Shown here: positions 18,778 through 27,181 of the stretch, one piece after another
Position numbering within the stretch: the first letter of the stretch is position 1
Layout: every line of letters starts with the position of its first letter
Source: Bin34 sp963422415
Lineage (GTDB): Bacteria > Chloroflexota > Anaerolineae > Caldilineales > Caldilineaceae
Assembly (NCBI GenBank): GCA_963422415.1
Contig: OY729430.1
Coordinates: 1,550,001 to 1,614,000 of the forward strand
Reading direction: 5' to 3'
DNA length: 64,000 nt
Program-made: the position numbers and the translations under genes
Notes under the pieces: model-generated
Seen by the model: the letters and a program-made list of their open reading frames with translations, nothing else
Databases searched by the model: none
Told to the model about the DNA's origin: nothing

Positions 18778-19368
18778 ATGGCGGCTTGGTTCATGTTGCA
18801 GCGTATCCGCAACGCAGCCGGGAAAGACGAGACTTCCATACTGGGCGGTGACGTGGAAATTGACCAGACCTATCTGGGCGGGAAAGAGAAAAACCGCCAC
18901 AACAGCCAGAAGAAAGGCTTGGGACGCGGGCCGGTTGGTAAGACGGTTGCCTTCGGCATGAAAGAGCGGGGCGGCGCTTCCAGAGCCTTCCACGTTCCGT
19001 CTGCCAGAGCAGCCGACATTTCCCCGCTCATGATTCGGAATGTTGCGCTCGGTTCCCATGTCCATGCAGACGGCAACCGCGCCTATGGCCCGCTCGATAG
19101 CTTCTACTCAGTCGATAGAGTCAACCATTCAGCCGAGAAATATGTACGCGGGGACGCCCACACGAACGGGATTGAGGGGCTGTGGGCCATCACCAAGCGT
19201 TGCTACATCGGCACGCACCACTGGTGGAGTGAGAAGCACACCCAGCAATACCTGAACGCGATTTGCTTCCGACAGAACACCAAAGAGGAGGAGAAGGAAG
19301 CGGCAGTGAATCTCCTCTTAGACTTGGGCATGGATGCCCGGCTGACCTATGAGGAGTTGACACAATGA
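18778..19368 (+). pseudogene. IS1595/ISXO2-family transposase, N-terminus missing
   Basis: 196 recognisable residues from AAWFMLQRIRNA onward. The DDE catalytic core is complete: first Asp in VEIDQTYLGGKEKNRH, second Asp in HVHADGNRAYGPL, Glu in HTNGIEGLW, then the usual KRCYIGTHHWW tail. The N-terminal zinc-ribbon and helical DNA-binding part normally found before AWFML is absent and replaced by unrelated sequence, so autonomous transposition is unlikely. Its TGA overlaps the ATG of the methylase as ATGA (19365-19368). Confidence 0.8.
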
Positions 19369-20233
19369 GTGCTACCAGCCCAGCCTTGGGCGGCTTTGAT
19401 GCCGTCCTGAAACACACCCCCGTTGCCTACCTGGATCGCGCCCGTGCCTACCCCTTCCTGAAATGGGCGGGCGGGAAGCGGTCGCTTGTCCCTGATATCG
19501 TCAAGCTGCTGCCTGAGCAGTTCGGCACGTATTGGGAACCGTTCTGTGGAGGGGCGCTGTCTTTTTTGCCCTGGATAGCCGCATTACGCGGGCGGTCCTG
19601 TCTGACCGCAATATCGACCTCATGATGACCTATGCCACGCTGAAAAAGGACGTGGGGGCCGTCATTGCCCAACTGGAGAAGCACGCGGCAGAGCATTGCC
19701 GTCCATACTACAACAAGATTCGTGAGGAAGGCCGGAGAACATACAAGGACCCAGTGCAGGTGGCCGCTCGGTTCATCTATCTGAATAAGACCTGTTACAA
19801 CGGCCTGTACCGTGTCAACAGCAAGGGGCATTTCAACGTGCCAATGGGGAGCTACAAGAACCCCACAGTCTGCGATACGGACAACCTCCTTGCGGTCGCT
19901 CACGTCTTGAAGAAAGCCACCGTCAAGACGCAATCCTTTAAGAAGATTACGCCGAAGGCCGGCGATCTCGTCTACTGCGATCCCCCCTATGACGCCACCT
20001 TTACTGGCTATACCAGTGCGGGCTTCAACGAGGCGGACCAGCAGGCCCTCCGCGACCAATGCCGCGCATGGAACCGGGCCGGGGTCCACGTCATACTGTC
20101 CAACAGCGACACGCCCTTGATTCGCTCCCTGTATGCGGAGTTTCGCCGTATTCCCATTGCGGCTTCCCGCTTCATCAACTGCCAAGGCGATAAGCGGGAG
20201 AAGGTGACAGAACTACTGATTTGCGGAGACTGA
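19365..20233 (+). pseudogene. D12-class adenine-N6 DNA methyltransferase, one frameshift (cassette 2)
   Basis: Dam-like methylase: PFLKWAGGKRSLVPDIV at the N-terminus, catalytic DPPY (LVYCDPPYDATF) and LSNSDTPLIR downstream. The frame breaks inside motif I. At the G4 tract 19551-19554 one more G would give EPFCGGGAVFFALDS, the canonical motif; as written the frame runs to a stop near 19625 and the remainder is read in the next frame. It starts at an ATG overlapping the transposase stop. The nuclease ATG follows its stop by one base. Possible readings are a sequence error, a real inactivating deletion, or slippage at the G tract. Confidence 0.8.
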
Positions 20234-20234
20234 T

Positions 20235-20702
20235 ATGCCGCAATCAGGAGGACGGAAGGCGAATAGCGCCGGGGCTCGCCTGGAGAACTACGTTTCAGAG
20301 ATATTGAGCCAGGATTTGGGCTATGAACTCATTTCGGCTAATCGGTTCTTTGCGTGTCGGGTCTTGGATCAGCCGATTTATGCACAGCAAGTGGAGACGG
20401 GCAAGGACATTTACGGCAAGCGCCGGTTTGTTGATGTCATTCTCTACCACCCCCGGCTGTGGCCTGACTGCTTGGTCATTCAGTGCAAGTGGCAATCGTC
20501 ACAAGGGAGTGTCGATCAGAAGTTCCCGTTTGAAGTGCTGAGTATTCAGCAGGACGAGTACGACACGATCATCCTCTTGGACGGGGGCGGGTATGCGCTA
20601 GGCGCAAGGCAATGGCTGTTAAATCAGGCCGGGAAGAACCGGCTCAAACATGTCTTTAATCAAGGGGAGTTTGCGCGGTTTGCCAGCCGGGGGAGTCTGT
20701 AA
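20235..20702 (+). CDS. PD-(D/E)XK restriction endonuclease (cassette 2, intact)
   Basis: 155 aa. An N-terminal helix with a conserved Glu (AGARLENYVSEIL), then the nuclease core: Asp in KRRFVDVILYHP and the variant Q-x-K signature CLVIQCKWQSSQGSVDQKFP, followed by FEVLSI and a conserved LDGGGYALGARQWL. This is the PD-(D/E)XK fold with Gln in place of the usual acidic residue. It is paired with a Dam-like methylase, so the target is probably the methylase's site; the site itself cannot be read from sequence. I recognise it as the partner of this methylase family rather than as a named enzyme. ATG 20235 lies 1 bp after the methylase stop. Confidence 0.8.
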   Translation: MPQSGGRKANSAGARLENYVSEILSQDLGYELISANRFFACRVLDQPIYAQQVETGKDIYGKRRFVDVILYHPRLWPDCLVIQCKWQSSQGSVDQKFPFEVLSIQQDEYDTIILLDGGGYALGARQWLLNQAGKNRLKHVFNQGEFARFASRGSL

Positions 20703-21008
20703 ATGGCTGATGACTGTGTGAAACATCGCGACGGGCGGCCAATTCACGACTTTGGATCGTCAAGTATATAATTCCTATTTGGCGAAACAGCCTCGAAACC
20801 AGAGGCCTGTCCACATGGCATAGGGTATGTCCCGCCTTGGGGCCTGTCCACATTGTCGGTGCAGCGCGCGTGGCAAGCCTGGCTGGATTCGGGGGACAGG
20901 AGCCGCGCTCCGAGCAGTGGATGGGTTGAGCGAGTCTGCAGTCTTGGCTCGGGACGCCAGTCAAGAGAGAGTTGGAGCGGCCCCAATGTGACCATGCAGA
21001 GACCTCCT
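20703..21008. other. Intergenic region with a 13-bp direct repeat
   Basis: GGCCTGTCCACAT occurs at 20804-20816 and again at 20841-20853. No coding frame is convincing. The repeats lie just right of the transposase-methylase-nuclease unit and may be debris of mobile-element ends, but no matching copy is seen on its left side. Confidence 0.4.
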
Positions 21009-22244
21009 CTACTGCAGGCTCTCCCAGAAAGCCTGGGCTTTTTGCAAGGCAGAGGGGGCGACTTCCATGTCACCGCGGATGGAAGAGGGCAATCGATTCC
21101 TTGTGTTCACGGCAGGGCCCGCTTGGAGGTAATCCTCCTTGCATGCTGCCCGTGCCTGCGGATCCCGGAAGTCGGGCACCGCTACCGGCGCGCCGTTTTC
21201 CAGAGCGCTGCGCCAAGCCAGCAGGCCGACGCTGCTCATGACCACGCTGCGGTACACGTCCAGATCCGGAGGTTCCTCCTTGCGAATTGCGTCCAGAAAG
21301 TGATGAATCACCCAAAAATCGGCTCCGCTGTGACCAAAGCTCGCAGCCTCGTCTTGGTGGGAAGGCCATTGCGGCACAAAACTGCGTTCCGTCGGCTGAC
21401 CCGCTGGGCAATTCCAAGGATCATGCCAGACTCGCACCTGCCCCGGTCCAAAATATCCCGGACCCCGCACGTTCTCCATGGCTCCTTGGGTACCGTGCAA
21501 GCGGTACCAGTTGCTGTGGCCCGGGATATGGATTCCAAACAGGCGGAAGACGGCGTCATTGTCCATACGACAGAGCGTCACGGCACCCGGGTCATTAACC
21601 CGGACCTGCCCCGGATCCGATTCGGCCGCGGGAATGGACAACGCGTTGACCGAAATCGGCCAAGCCCCCGTGATGACCATGAGGGGGCCGAGTGCATGCG
21701 TACAGTAGTAGGTGGAAGGGATCCAGTTGCGCCAGTGATGCTGCCCCGGCGCCAATCGCAGCAAGGTCTCGGGAGCCATCGGGTGGTTGTACTCGGCCTC
21801 GGCATACAGGACTCTGCCAATCTCGTCGGCTTCGTAGAGGATTCTCATGGCTTGGTTGAAGTCCGTATAGGCCGAATTCTCCCCCATCATGTAGATGAGG
21901 CCGGTTTCCTCGACGGCTTCGCACAGAGCCACCCCTTCGGCCAGCGTAGCATTGGCCGTGATTTCGCTGAGAACATGGAAGCCGGCCCTAAGCGCCCGCA
22001 TCGCCAAGGAAGCATGTGCATCAAAGTAGGTGGCGATCACGACCGCGTCCATGTCCAAGGCCAGAAATTCAGCCTCGTTCTGCAGTCTCTTGACATGTGG
22101 TGGCGCGTGGAGAGCGGCCAGACGAGCGGCATTTGAGTCGCAGATGGCGACCAACTCTAGCCCCATGTTCGTCTGGGCGGCTCTCGCATAGGAGGCGCCG
22201 CGTTGCGCCCCTATCACACCCATGCGCACGGTCTTTGCGTCCAT
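21009..22244 (-). CDS. Gfo/Idh/MocA-type oxidoreductase with altered EKP motif
   Basis: 411 aa from ATG 22244 with GGAGG 6 bases upstream. The Rossmann start is VRMGVIGAQRGASYARAA and the second strand ends VAICDSNAA. Where the family has EKP this protein reads SEITANATLAEG, so the conserved Lys that contacts nicotinamide and substrate is missing. The C-terminal domain carries family-like segments (YAEAEYNHPM, HALGPLMVITG). It is divergent from the oligopeptide-type importer operon at 22418 and probably co-regulated with it. Activity as a dehydrogenase is uncertain. Confidence 0.85.
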   Translation of the reverse strand: MDAKTVRMGVIGAQRGASYARAAQTNMGLELVAICDSNAARLAALHAPPHVKRLQNEAEFLALDMDAVVIATYFDAHASLAMRALRAGFHVLSEITANATLAEGVALCEAVEETGLIYMMGENSAYTDFNQAMRILYEADEIGRVLYAEAEYNHPMAPETLLRLAPGQHHWRNWIPSTYYCTHALGPLMVITGAWPISVNALSIPAAESDPGQVRVNDPGAVTLCRMDNDAVFRLFGIHIPGHSNWYRLHGTQGAMENVRGPGYFGPGQVRVWHDPWNCPAGQPTERSFVPQWPSHQDEAASFGHSGADFWVIHHFLDAIRKEEPPDLDVYRSVVMSSVGLLAWRSALENGAPVAVPDFRDPQARAACKEDYLQAGPAVNTRNRLPSSIRGDMEVAPSALQKAQAFWESLQ

Positions 22245-22340
22245 CCCGGCCCTCCTGTTCCCGATCACTTGCCAGACAAGAGCATAGCCGAAGCAAGTTG
22301 CCATTCCGAGGGGACATGCCTTGACGCGGGTCCGCGTTGA

Positions 22341-22370
22341 TTGCAGTTGGATCGTTGCGAGGTCTATGAT
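22341..22370 (+). promoter_or_regulatory. Possible promoter of the oligopeptide-type ABC operon
   Basis: TATGAT at 22365-22370 is a good -10 match, with TTGCAG at 22341-22346 as a weak -35 and an 18-bp spacer, about 48 bp before the ATG at 22418. It lies in the divergent gap with the oxidoreductase gene. Only the -10 is convincing. Confidence 0.3.
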
Positions 22371-22417
22371 ACGCTCAATGTTATTCTGGGTTTCTTGCAA
22401 CAAACGGAGATGTTTCC

Positions 22418-24100
22418 ATGAGACTATTGAATCTGTCTGTCTTGTTGACCGTCTTGGCGGTGGTCACGCTCACGGCGTGTGCTCCGGTGGCTCCTGCCAC
22501 CCCCGCTGAAATGGCAGACGAAGACACGGGCGCGGGCACGGAGATGTCCATGCTCCCGGCCGATGCCGCGGAAGAACAGGTCTTGCGCATCGCCACCGGA
22601 TCCACCGGAGCCAACAGCTTTACCTTCTATCCCATGTCTGGTGGGGGCGATCACCAGAGTTGGATGCCCCTTTTGTATGTGCCCCCGCTGTATTTCGATG
22701 TGGACGGCAACCTGCAGTTCGGCGTGTTTGACAGCGCGGTCGCTAGCGAAGGCGACACGGTCTGGACCTTCACCGTGGATGAAAGGGCTGTATGGTCCGA
22801 CGGGACCCCCATTACGGCCCAGCAAGTGGTCGGGACCTGGAATCGGATGACCGATCCCTTGACGGAACACGGGCGCATCCCGCAATACATCGGCAATGTA
22901 GTGGGATTTGACGAAGCCAGAGCCGACGAGGCCGAGACCATCTCCGGTCTGGCCGCCATCGATGACCGGACGGTACAGGCGACCCTGACAGGACCGGACT
23001 CGATCTTCCACTGGCGGATTGCCACTACGCACACCAATCCCATCAAGATCGATCAGGTCAATGACGACAACCTGAACACCTTCTGGTTGCCCGAAAACGA
23101 ACCGGCGGTCAGTGGTCCCTACATGCTTTCGGAATACGACCCGGATCGGGGAGTCGCGACCATGGATCCCAACCCGAATTGGTGGATGGACGAAGGGCCT
23201 TATCTGGAGCGCATCGAGTTCATGTTCGTGACTGATCAGAACACGGCGGCCACCATGGTGGAGAACAACCAGGTGGACTTCGTGATGACTGGCTTGCCGC
23301 CCGCCTTGCGCACCGCTCATCCCGACTACTTCCGGCCCATCAAGGGGATTGGGTTCAATTCGTTCTGGATCACCGATCAGCGGGAACCCACCAACGATCC
23401 CTTGGTGCGAGAGGCGCTCTATCTGGCCGTGGACATGGAAGCGGTCTTCAAGGCCGCCTTCCCGGAAGGGAACGCCGTGCAGCCGACTCAGTTGCTGGAT
23501 CCGAACGTCAGCTGTTACGACCCGGATGCCAATTGGTCTGACGACTACGATCCCGAAGCGGCTCAGGCGGCCTTGGCGGCCTCCAGCTATGGCAGCGCCG
23601 AAAACCTGCCCAAGTTGCGGGTGACCCCGCGGGCCTCGTCGCCCTCTCTCAACCGGGCCTTGGAAGCGGTAATGGAGTTTTGGCGTCAGCACCTAGGCAT
23701 TACCAACGTTGAATTCAAGACCCGGCCCGACGAATTCGGCGAGGAGGCCGATCTGGTCAACCTGTCCCGGGACGATGTGGTCATTCGCTTCCCGGATGGC
23801 ACTACCTATGCCTGGGTGGGCATGCACAGCGCGGGGCCGATTGCCCGGGGTTCCATGTTGAAAGGCTACATGAATCCCGAAGTGGATCGCCTGATTGAAG
23901 AGGCGCAGGCGATTTCGCCTGACAATCCCGCCCGTTGCGAACTGACCCGTGCCGCCCAAGAACTCTTCATGGACGACCGGGTAGGCATATTCTTTGGCAT
24001 TCCGGAGGGCTATGGCTCCGTGGGCGAAGAGGTGGCGGCCTTTGAACGCGGTCCCGATGTGGGGCTGATTGCCCCTTGGCGCATCTATATGCGGGAGTAA
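22418..24100 (+). CDS. Peptide/oligosaccharide ABC transporter substrate-binding lipoprotein (family 5)
   Basis: 560 aa. Signal peptide with lipobox LTAC (C21), an acidic/Ala-rich linker, then the DppA/OppA-type three-domain fold (VWTFTVDERAVWSDGTPITAQQVVGTWNRM, later LVREALYLAVDMEAVF). GGAG sits 8 bases before ATG 22418. Family-5 receptors bind peptides but also oligosaccharides. The downstream enzymes (DapA-like lyase, oligogalacturonate-lyase-like propeller) suggest a sugar-acid oligomer here, which is inference. A terminator-like hairpin separates it from the permeases. Confidence 0.9.
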   Translation: MRLLNLSVLLTVLAVVTLTACAPVAPATPAEMADEDTGAGTEMSMLPADAAEEQVLRIATGSTGANSFTFYPMSGGGDHQSWMPLLYVPPLYFDVDGNLQFGVFDSAVASEGDTVWTFTVDERAVWSDGTPITAQQVVGTWNRMTDPLTEHGRIPQYIGNVVGFDEARADEAETISGLAAIDDRTVQATLTGPDSIFHWRIATTHTNPIKIDQVNDDNLNTFWLPENEPAVSGPYMLSEYDPDRGVATMDPNPNWWMDEGPYLERIEFMFVTDQNTAATMVENNQVDFVMTGLPPALRTAHPDYFRPIKGIGFNSFWITDQREPTNDPLVREALYLAVDMEAVFKAAFPEGNAVQPTQLLDPNVSCYDPDANWSDDYDPEAAQAALAASSYGSAENLPKLRVTPRASSPSLNRALEAVMEFWRQHLGITNVEFKTRPDEFGEEADLVNLSRDDVVIRFPDGTTYAWVGMHSAGPIARGSMLKGYMNPEVDRLIEEAQAISPDNPARCELTRAAQELFMDDRVGIFFGIPEGYGSVGEEVAAFERGPDVGLIAPWRIYMRE

Positions 24101-24123
24101 GCGCCACCTGCATTGTTGTCTGT

Positions 24124-24152
24124 GCCGGGACGTGACTAGGTTACGTCCCGGC
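24124..24152 (+). terminator. Intra-operon hairpin between binding-protein and permease genes
   Basis: GCCGGGACGT (24124-24133) pairs with ACGTCCCGGC (24143-24152), extendable by two pairs, with a T-rich run (CTGTTTTCTC) right after. It looks like a partial rho-independent terminator that would lower permease expression relative to the receptor. Confidence 0.65.
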
Positions 24153-24180
24153 CCTGTTTTCTCCCACAGTCCGAACGCCA

Positions 24181-25128
24181 ATGGCCTCGTATATCCTCAC
24201 CCGTCTGGTACGCTGGTCCAGCGGCCTCTTGCTGATTCTCTTCGTGTCCTACGCCATGATGTTCTATGGCGCCGGGGATCCTATCAAGCGCATGTTTCTG
24301 GATCAGGAACAGGGCAGTCTGGTGTTGGAAGAGGACGTCTTGGAGGCGTTGCGGGCCAAATATGGCCTGAACGAACCCTTTCCCTCGCAGTTCCGTCGCT
24401 ATGTAGGTCGTCTTTTTAGTGGCGACCTCGGGTTTTCCATCCGCGAAAAGCGCCCTGTGTCTCGGATGGTGAGCGTGCGCTTGCCCATCTCGATGCAGCT
24501 GGGTGTGGCGGCCATCTTGTTCATGATAGGGGTGGGCGTGCCACTGGGTGTGTTGGCCGCCCTGAAACACAACAGCGTGATCGACCACCTTGTCGTGGGG
24601 CTGGTCATCTTTGTCAACGCCCCGCCCATCTTTGTCGTCGCCCTGCTGCTGCTGTGGTTTCTGGTGGTTGTGGTGGGCGTGATGGATGTTCCCTATGGGT
24701 GGAAGGGCATTTTTCACGGACAAGTGCTGCTGCCAGTGTTTGTGCTCAGTCTCGGCGCCTTGCCGACCGTAATCCGCCAGACCCGGGCCGCCGTGCTGGA
24801 CACCTTGTCCCAAGACTACATTCGCACGGCCCGCGCGAAGGGCCTGACCCATCGGTTGGTGGTGTTCCGCCACATGTTGCGTCCCGTGCTGATCCCGGTG
24901 CTGACCTCGGTGGGCCTGATCATGATTGGCATCGTGAATGGTGCCCTTTTCATTGAGCTCATATTCAATATCCCCGGTTTCGGGCATATTGCCATCACGG
25001 CCTTGCGCACGGTGGATTATCCTGTCATCATGGCCACGGTCTTGATAGGAGCCTTGATTGTGATGGTGGGCAACATGCTGGTGGATTTGGCCTATCCTCT
25101 GTTGGACCCTCGCATTACCCGCAACTGA
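24181..25128 (+). CDS. ABC transporter permease, DppB/OppB-type
   Basis: 315 aa, six predicted helices, starting MASYILTRLVRWSSGLLLIL. It has the family loop DYIRTARAKGLTHRLVVFRH, which contacts the ATPase, and the C-terminal NIPGFGHIAITALRTVDYPV. It pairs with the DppC-type protein 17 bp downstream. Neither DppD nor DppF ATPase genes occur in this operon, which is unusual for this transporter class. Confidence 0.92.
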   Translation: MASYILTRLVRWSSGLLLILFVSYAMMFYGAGDPIKRMFLDQEQGSLVLEEDVLEALRAKYGLNEPFPSQFRRYVGRLFSGDLGFSIREKRPVSRMVSVRLPISMQLGVAAILFMIGVGVPLGVLAALKHNSVIDHLVVGLVIFVNAPPIFVVALLLLWFLVVVVGVMDVPYGWKGIFHGQVLLPVFVLSLGALPTVIRQTRAAVLDTLSQDYIRTARAKGLTHRLVVFRHMLRPVLIPVLTSVGLIMIGIVNGALFIELIFNIPGFGHIAITALRTVDYPVIMATVLIGALIVMVGNMLVDLAYPLLDPRITRN

Positions 25129-25145
25129 AACGTTTCCGGATCCTC

Positions 25146-26126
25146 ATGTCGGACTCTCCCTTGGACGATCAGTTTGAATCCCTGCTGACGGATCGGGATC
25201 AGGAACTACGCAATATCTGGCGCGAGGCGCTGCGCCGCCTGTTTCTGAACCGGCTGGCGACCTTGGGGCTCATGATAGTCATGCTGTTCCTGATCGCCGG
25301 CCTCGTCGGCCCATATGTCACACCCTATGACTTTCTGGAACAGAACATCGACAACGCCTTGGCGCAGCCTTCCCCGCAGCACTGGCTCGGCACGGATGCG
25401 CTGGGGCGGGACATCTTTTCCCGGCTGCTGCATGGAGCCCGCACGGCGGCGTTCGTGGGGCTTTTTTCCACTGTCATCTCGCTGTTGCTGGGCGTGGTGC
25501 TGGGCGGCATCGCGGGCTACCTGCGGGGCTTGGCGGACGAGTTTCTGATGTGGCTGACCGATGTAACCATGTCCGTACCGGGTCTGTTGCTGGCCTTGCT
25601 CATGAATACCGCCTTAAAGCGTCCCATTGCCGCTTGGTTTGACAAAATGTATCTTCAGACCAAGAATCCCTTCTACCTAGACACGCTTTGGCTGGACTTT
25701 GTGTTGGTGTTTGGGGCCTTGGCCTTGATCAGTTGGCCGGGTTTTGCCCGGCTACTGCGGGGTCAGGTTCTGTCAGTACGCGAAACCCAATACGTCGAGG
25801 CGGCGCGGGCCATTGGCGCGGACGAAAGACGGATTCTGACCCACTACATCATCCCCAATTCCATCGGGCCCATCATTGTGGGCGTGACGGCGGGCGTGGG
25901 AGGAGCCATCACCCTCGAGTCGGGACTCAGTTTTTTGGGCATCGGCATCCAGCCCCCCAACGCCAGCTGGGGTTCCATGCTGAGCGATAGTTTCAGCCTC
26001 TGGATCTCCTTCCCCCACTTGATGATTATTCCGGCGACCACCATCGGTATCGTTGTGTTTGCCTTTACGTTTTTGGGCGACGGCCTGAATGACGCCTTGA
26101 ATCCCCGACAGGTCATCAAGAAGTGA
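25146..26126 (+). CDS. ABC transporter permease, DppC/OppC-type
   Basis: 326 aa. Cytoplasmic N-terminus, one helix, then a periplasmic stretch with the family hallmark HWLGTDALGRDIFSRLLHGAR, followed by five helices and the EAA loop YVEAARAIGADERRILTHYIIPN. It has a slightly longer central loop than DppC (about residues 150-190, KRPIAAWFDKMYLQTKN). It is co-transcribed with the DppB-type gene. Confidence 0.92.
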   Translation: MSDSPLDDQFESLLTDRDQELRNIWREALRRLFLNRLATLGLMIVMLFLIAGLVGPYVTPYDFLEQNIDNALAQPSPQHWLGTDALGRDIFSRLLHGARTAAFVGLFSTVISLLLGVVLGGIAGYLRGLADEFLMWLTDVTMSVPGLLLALLMNTALKRPIAAWFDKMYLQTKNPFYLDTLWLDFVLVFGALALISWPGFARLLRGQVLSVRETQYVEAARAIGADERRILTHYIIPNSIGPIIVGVTAGVGGAITLESGLSFLGIGIQPPNASWGSMLSDSFSLWISFPHLMIIPATTIGIVVFAFTFLGDGLNDALNPRQVIKK

Positions 26127-26177
26127 GACAGCCGCAGAAGGTCAGTCTTTGCAACGAGTGTGCTATGGAGTGCCACC

Positions 26178-27158
26178 ATGTCTGAAAATCCCTGGAGTGG
26201 CGTGTTTGCTGCCACGTTGTGTCCCTTCCGGCCTGACCATGCCATTGACCGGGATGGGTTGCAGGCCTATACGGCGTATCTGGCGGCCGTGCCGGGACTG
26301 CGTGGCCTGGTCTGCAATGGTCACACCGGAGAGGTGATGGGATTGCGGCCGCCGGAAAGGGCCGAAGTCGTGCGTCTCATGTGCGCGGCCGCGAGGGACA
26401 CGCGCGTGATTTCCGGCATCTGCTGCGAAGGCAGTCTGGAAGCCATCGATCACGTGCAGGCGGCCAAGGAAGCGGGCGCAAGCGCGGTGTTGCTGATGCC
26501 TCCGCATCATTGGCTGCGGTTTGGTCGTCCCTCCATCACGGCGGTGGGCTATTTCGAGGACGTGGCGGCCGCGGTGGACATTCCCATCATTGTGCATCAG
26601 TACCCCGACTGGACCAAGGCCACCTACACCTTGGACGAGATGCTGGCTCTGACCGAGATCGCCCAGGTGGTGGCCATCAAGATGGGAACTCGCAACATGT
26701 CGCGTCTGGGCCATGAGCACCGGGTGCTGAAGGAGCGTGCCCCAGATATTCCGCTGCTGTCTTGCCATGACGAATTCCTGCTCTCCTCTCTGTTGGCTGG
26801 CGCCGATGGCGCTCTGGTGGGATTTGCCGGATTCGTGCCCGAGCTGATTGTGGATCTGGTACAGGCGGCGCTGTCGAGAGACTACGAGCGCGCCTATGCC
26901 ACTCAGGAGGTGGTGTATCGTCTTAACAAGTGCGTGTATCGGTTCGGCGAACCCTCCTCCGAAGCCCATCAACGCATGAAGATGGCCATGTTTCTGCAAG
27001 GGCGTTTCCCCTCCATGGACATGCGGCCGCCGTTGCGTCCCTTGAGTCGGGCGGAAGTCCAGCGGCTGCAGGTTGAGCTGTCGGAATCCGGGTTTGAGCA
27101 ATGGTACGCCGAACGCGGATTGCTGGGGGCTCCCGGCCCCACCGCGCACGCCGCCTGA
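26178..27158 (+). CDS. DapA-family (dihydrodipicolinate synthase/NAL) aldolase or dehydratase
   Basis: 326 aa TIM barrel from ATG 26178 with GGAG 7-8 bases upstream. The Schiff-base Lys is K168 (VVAIKMGTRN), the catalytic Tyr is Y142 (VHQYPD) and the carboxylate-binding GHTGE loop is at 48-52. The family includes dihydrodipicolinate synthase, sialate lyase, 2-keto-3-deoxy sugar-acid aldolases and 5-dehydro-4-deoxyglucarate dehydratase. Next to an oligogalacturonate-lyase-like gene and an importer, a keto-deoxy-uronate aldolase/dehydratase role is more likely than lysine synthesis; that is inference. Confidence 0.88.
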   Translation: MSENPWSGVFAATLCPFRPDHAIDRDGLQAYTAYLAAVPGLRGLVCNGHTGEVMGLRPPERAEVVRLMCAAARDTRVISGICCEGSLEAIDHVQAAKEAGASAVLLMPPHHWLRFGRPSITAVGYFEDVAAAVDIPIIVHQYPDWTKATYTLDEMLALTEIAQVVAIKMGTRNMSRLGHEHRVLKERAPDIPLLSCHDEFLLSSLLAGADGALVGFAGFVPELIVDLVQAALSRDYERAYATQEVVYRLNKCVYRFGEPSSEAHQRMKMAMFLQGRFPSMDMRPPLRPLSRAEVQRLQVELSESGFEQWYAERGLLGAPGPTAHAA

Positions 27159-27181
27159 CGATATCTCCGTGAGAGGTTGAC

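Larger units (their letters stand above)
18778..20702 (+). mobile_element. IS1595/ISXO2-type remnant with methylase and nuclease passenger genes
   Basis: Transposase fragment (18778-19368), methylase (19365-20233) and nuclease (20235-20702) lie head to tail with a 4-bp overlap and then a 1-bp gap, so they form one translational unit. The element's ends were not found: no terminal inverted repeat or target duplication is visible, so these limits are those of the genes. Passenger genes are known in the IS1595 family. A methylase-nuclease pair coupled to the transposase stop codon is the notable part. Confidence 0.6.
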
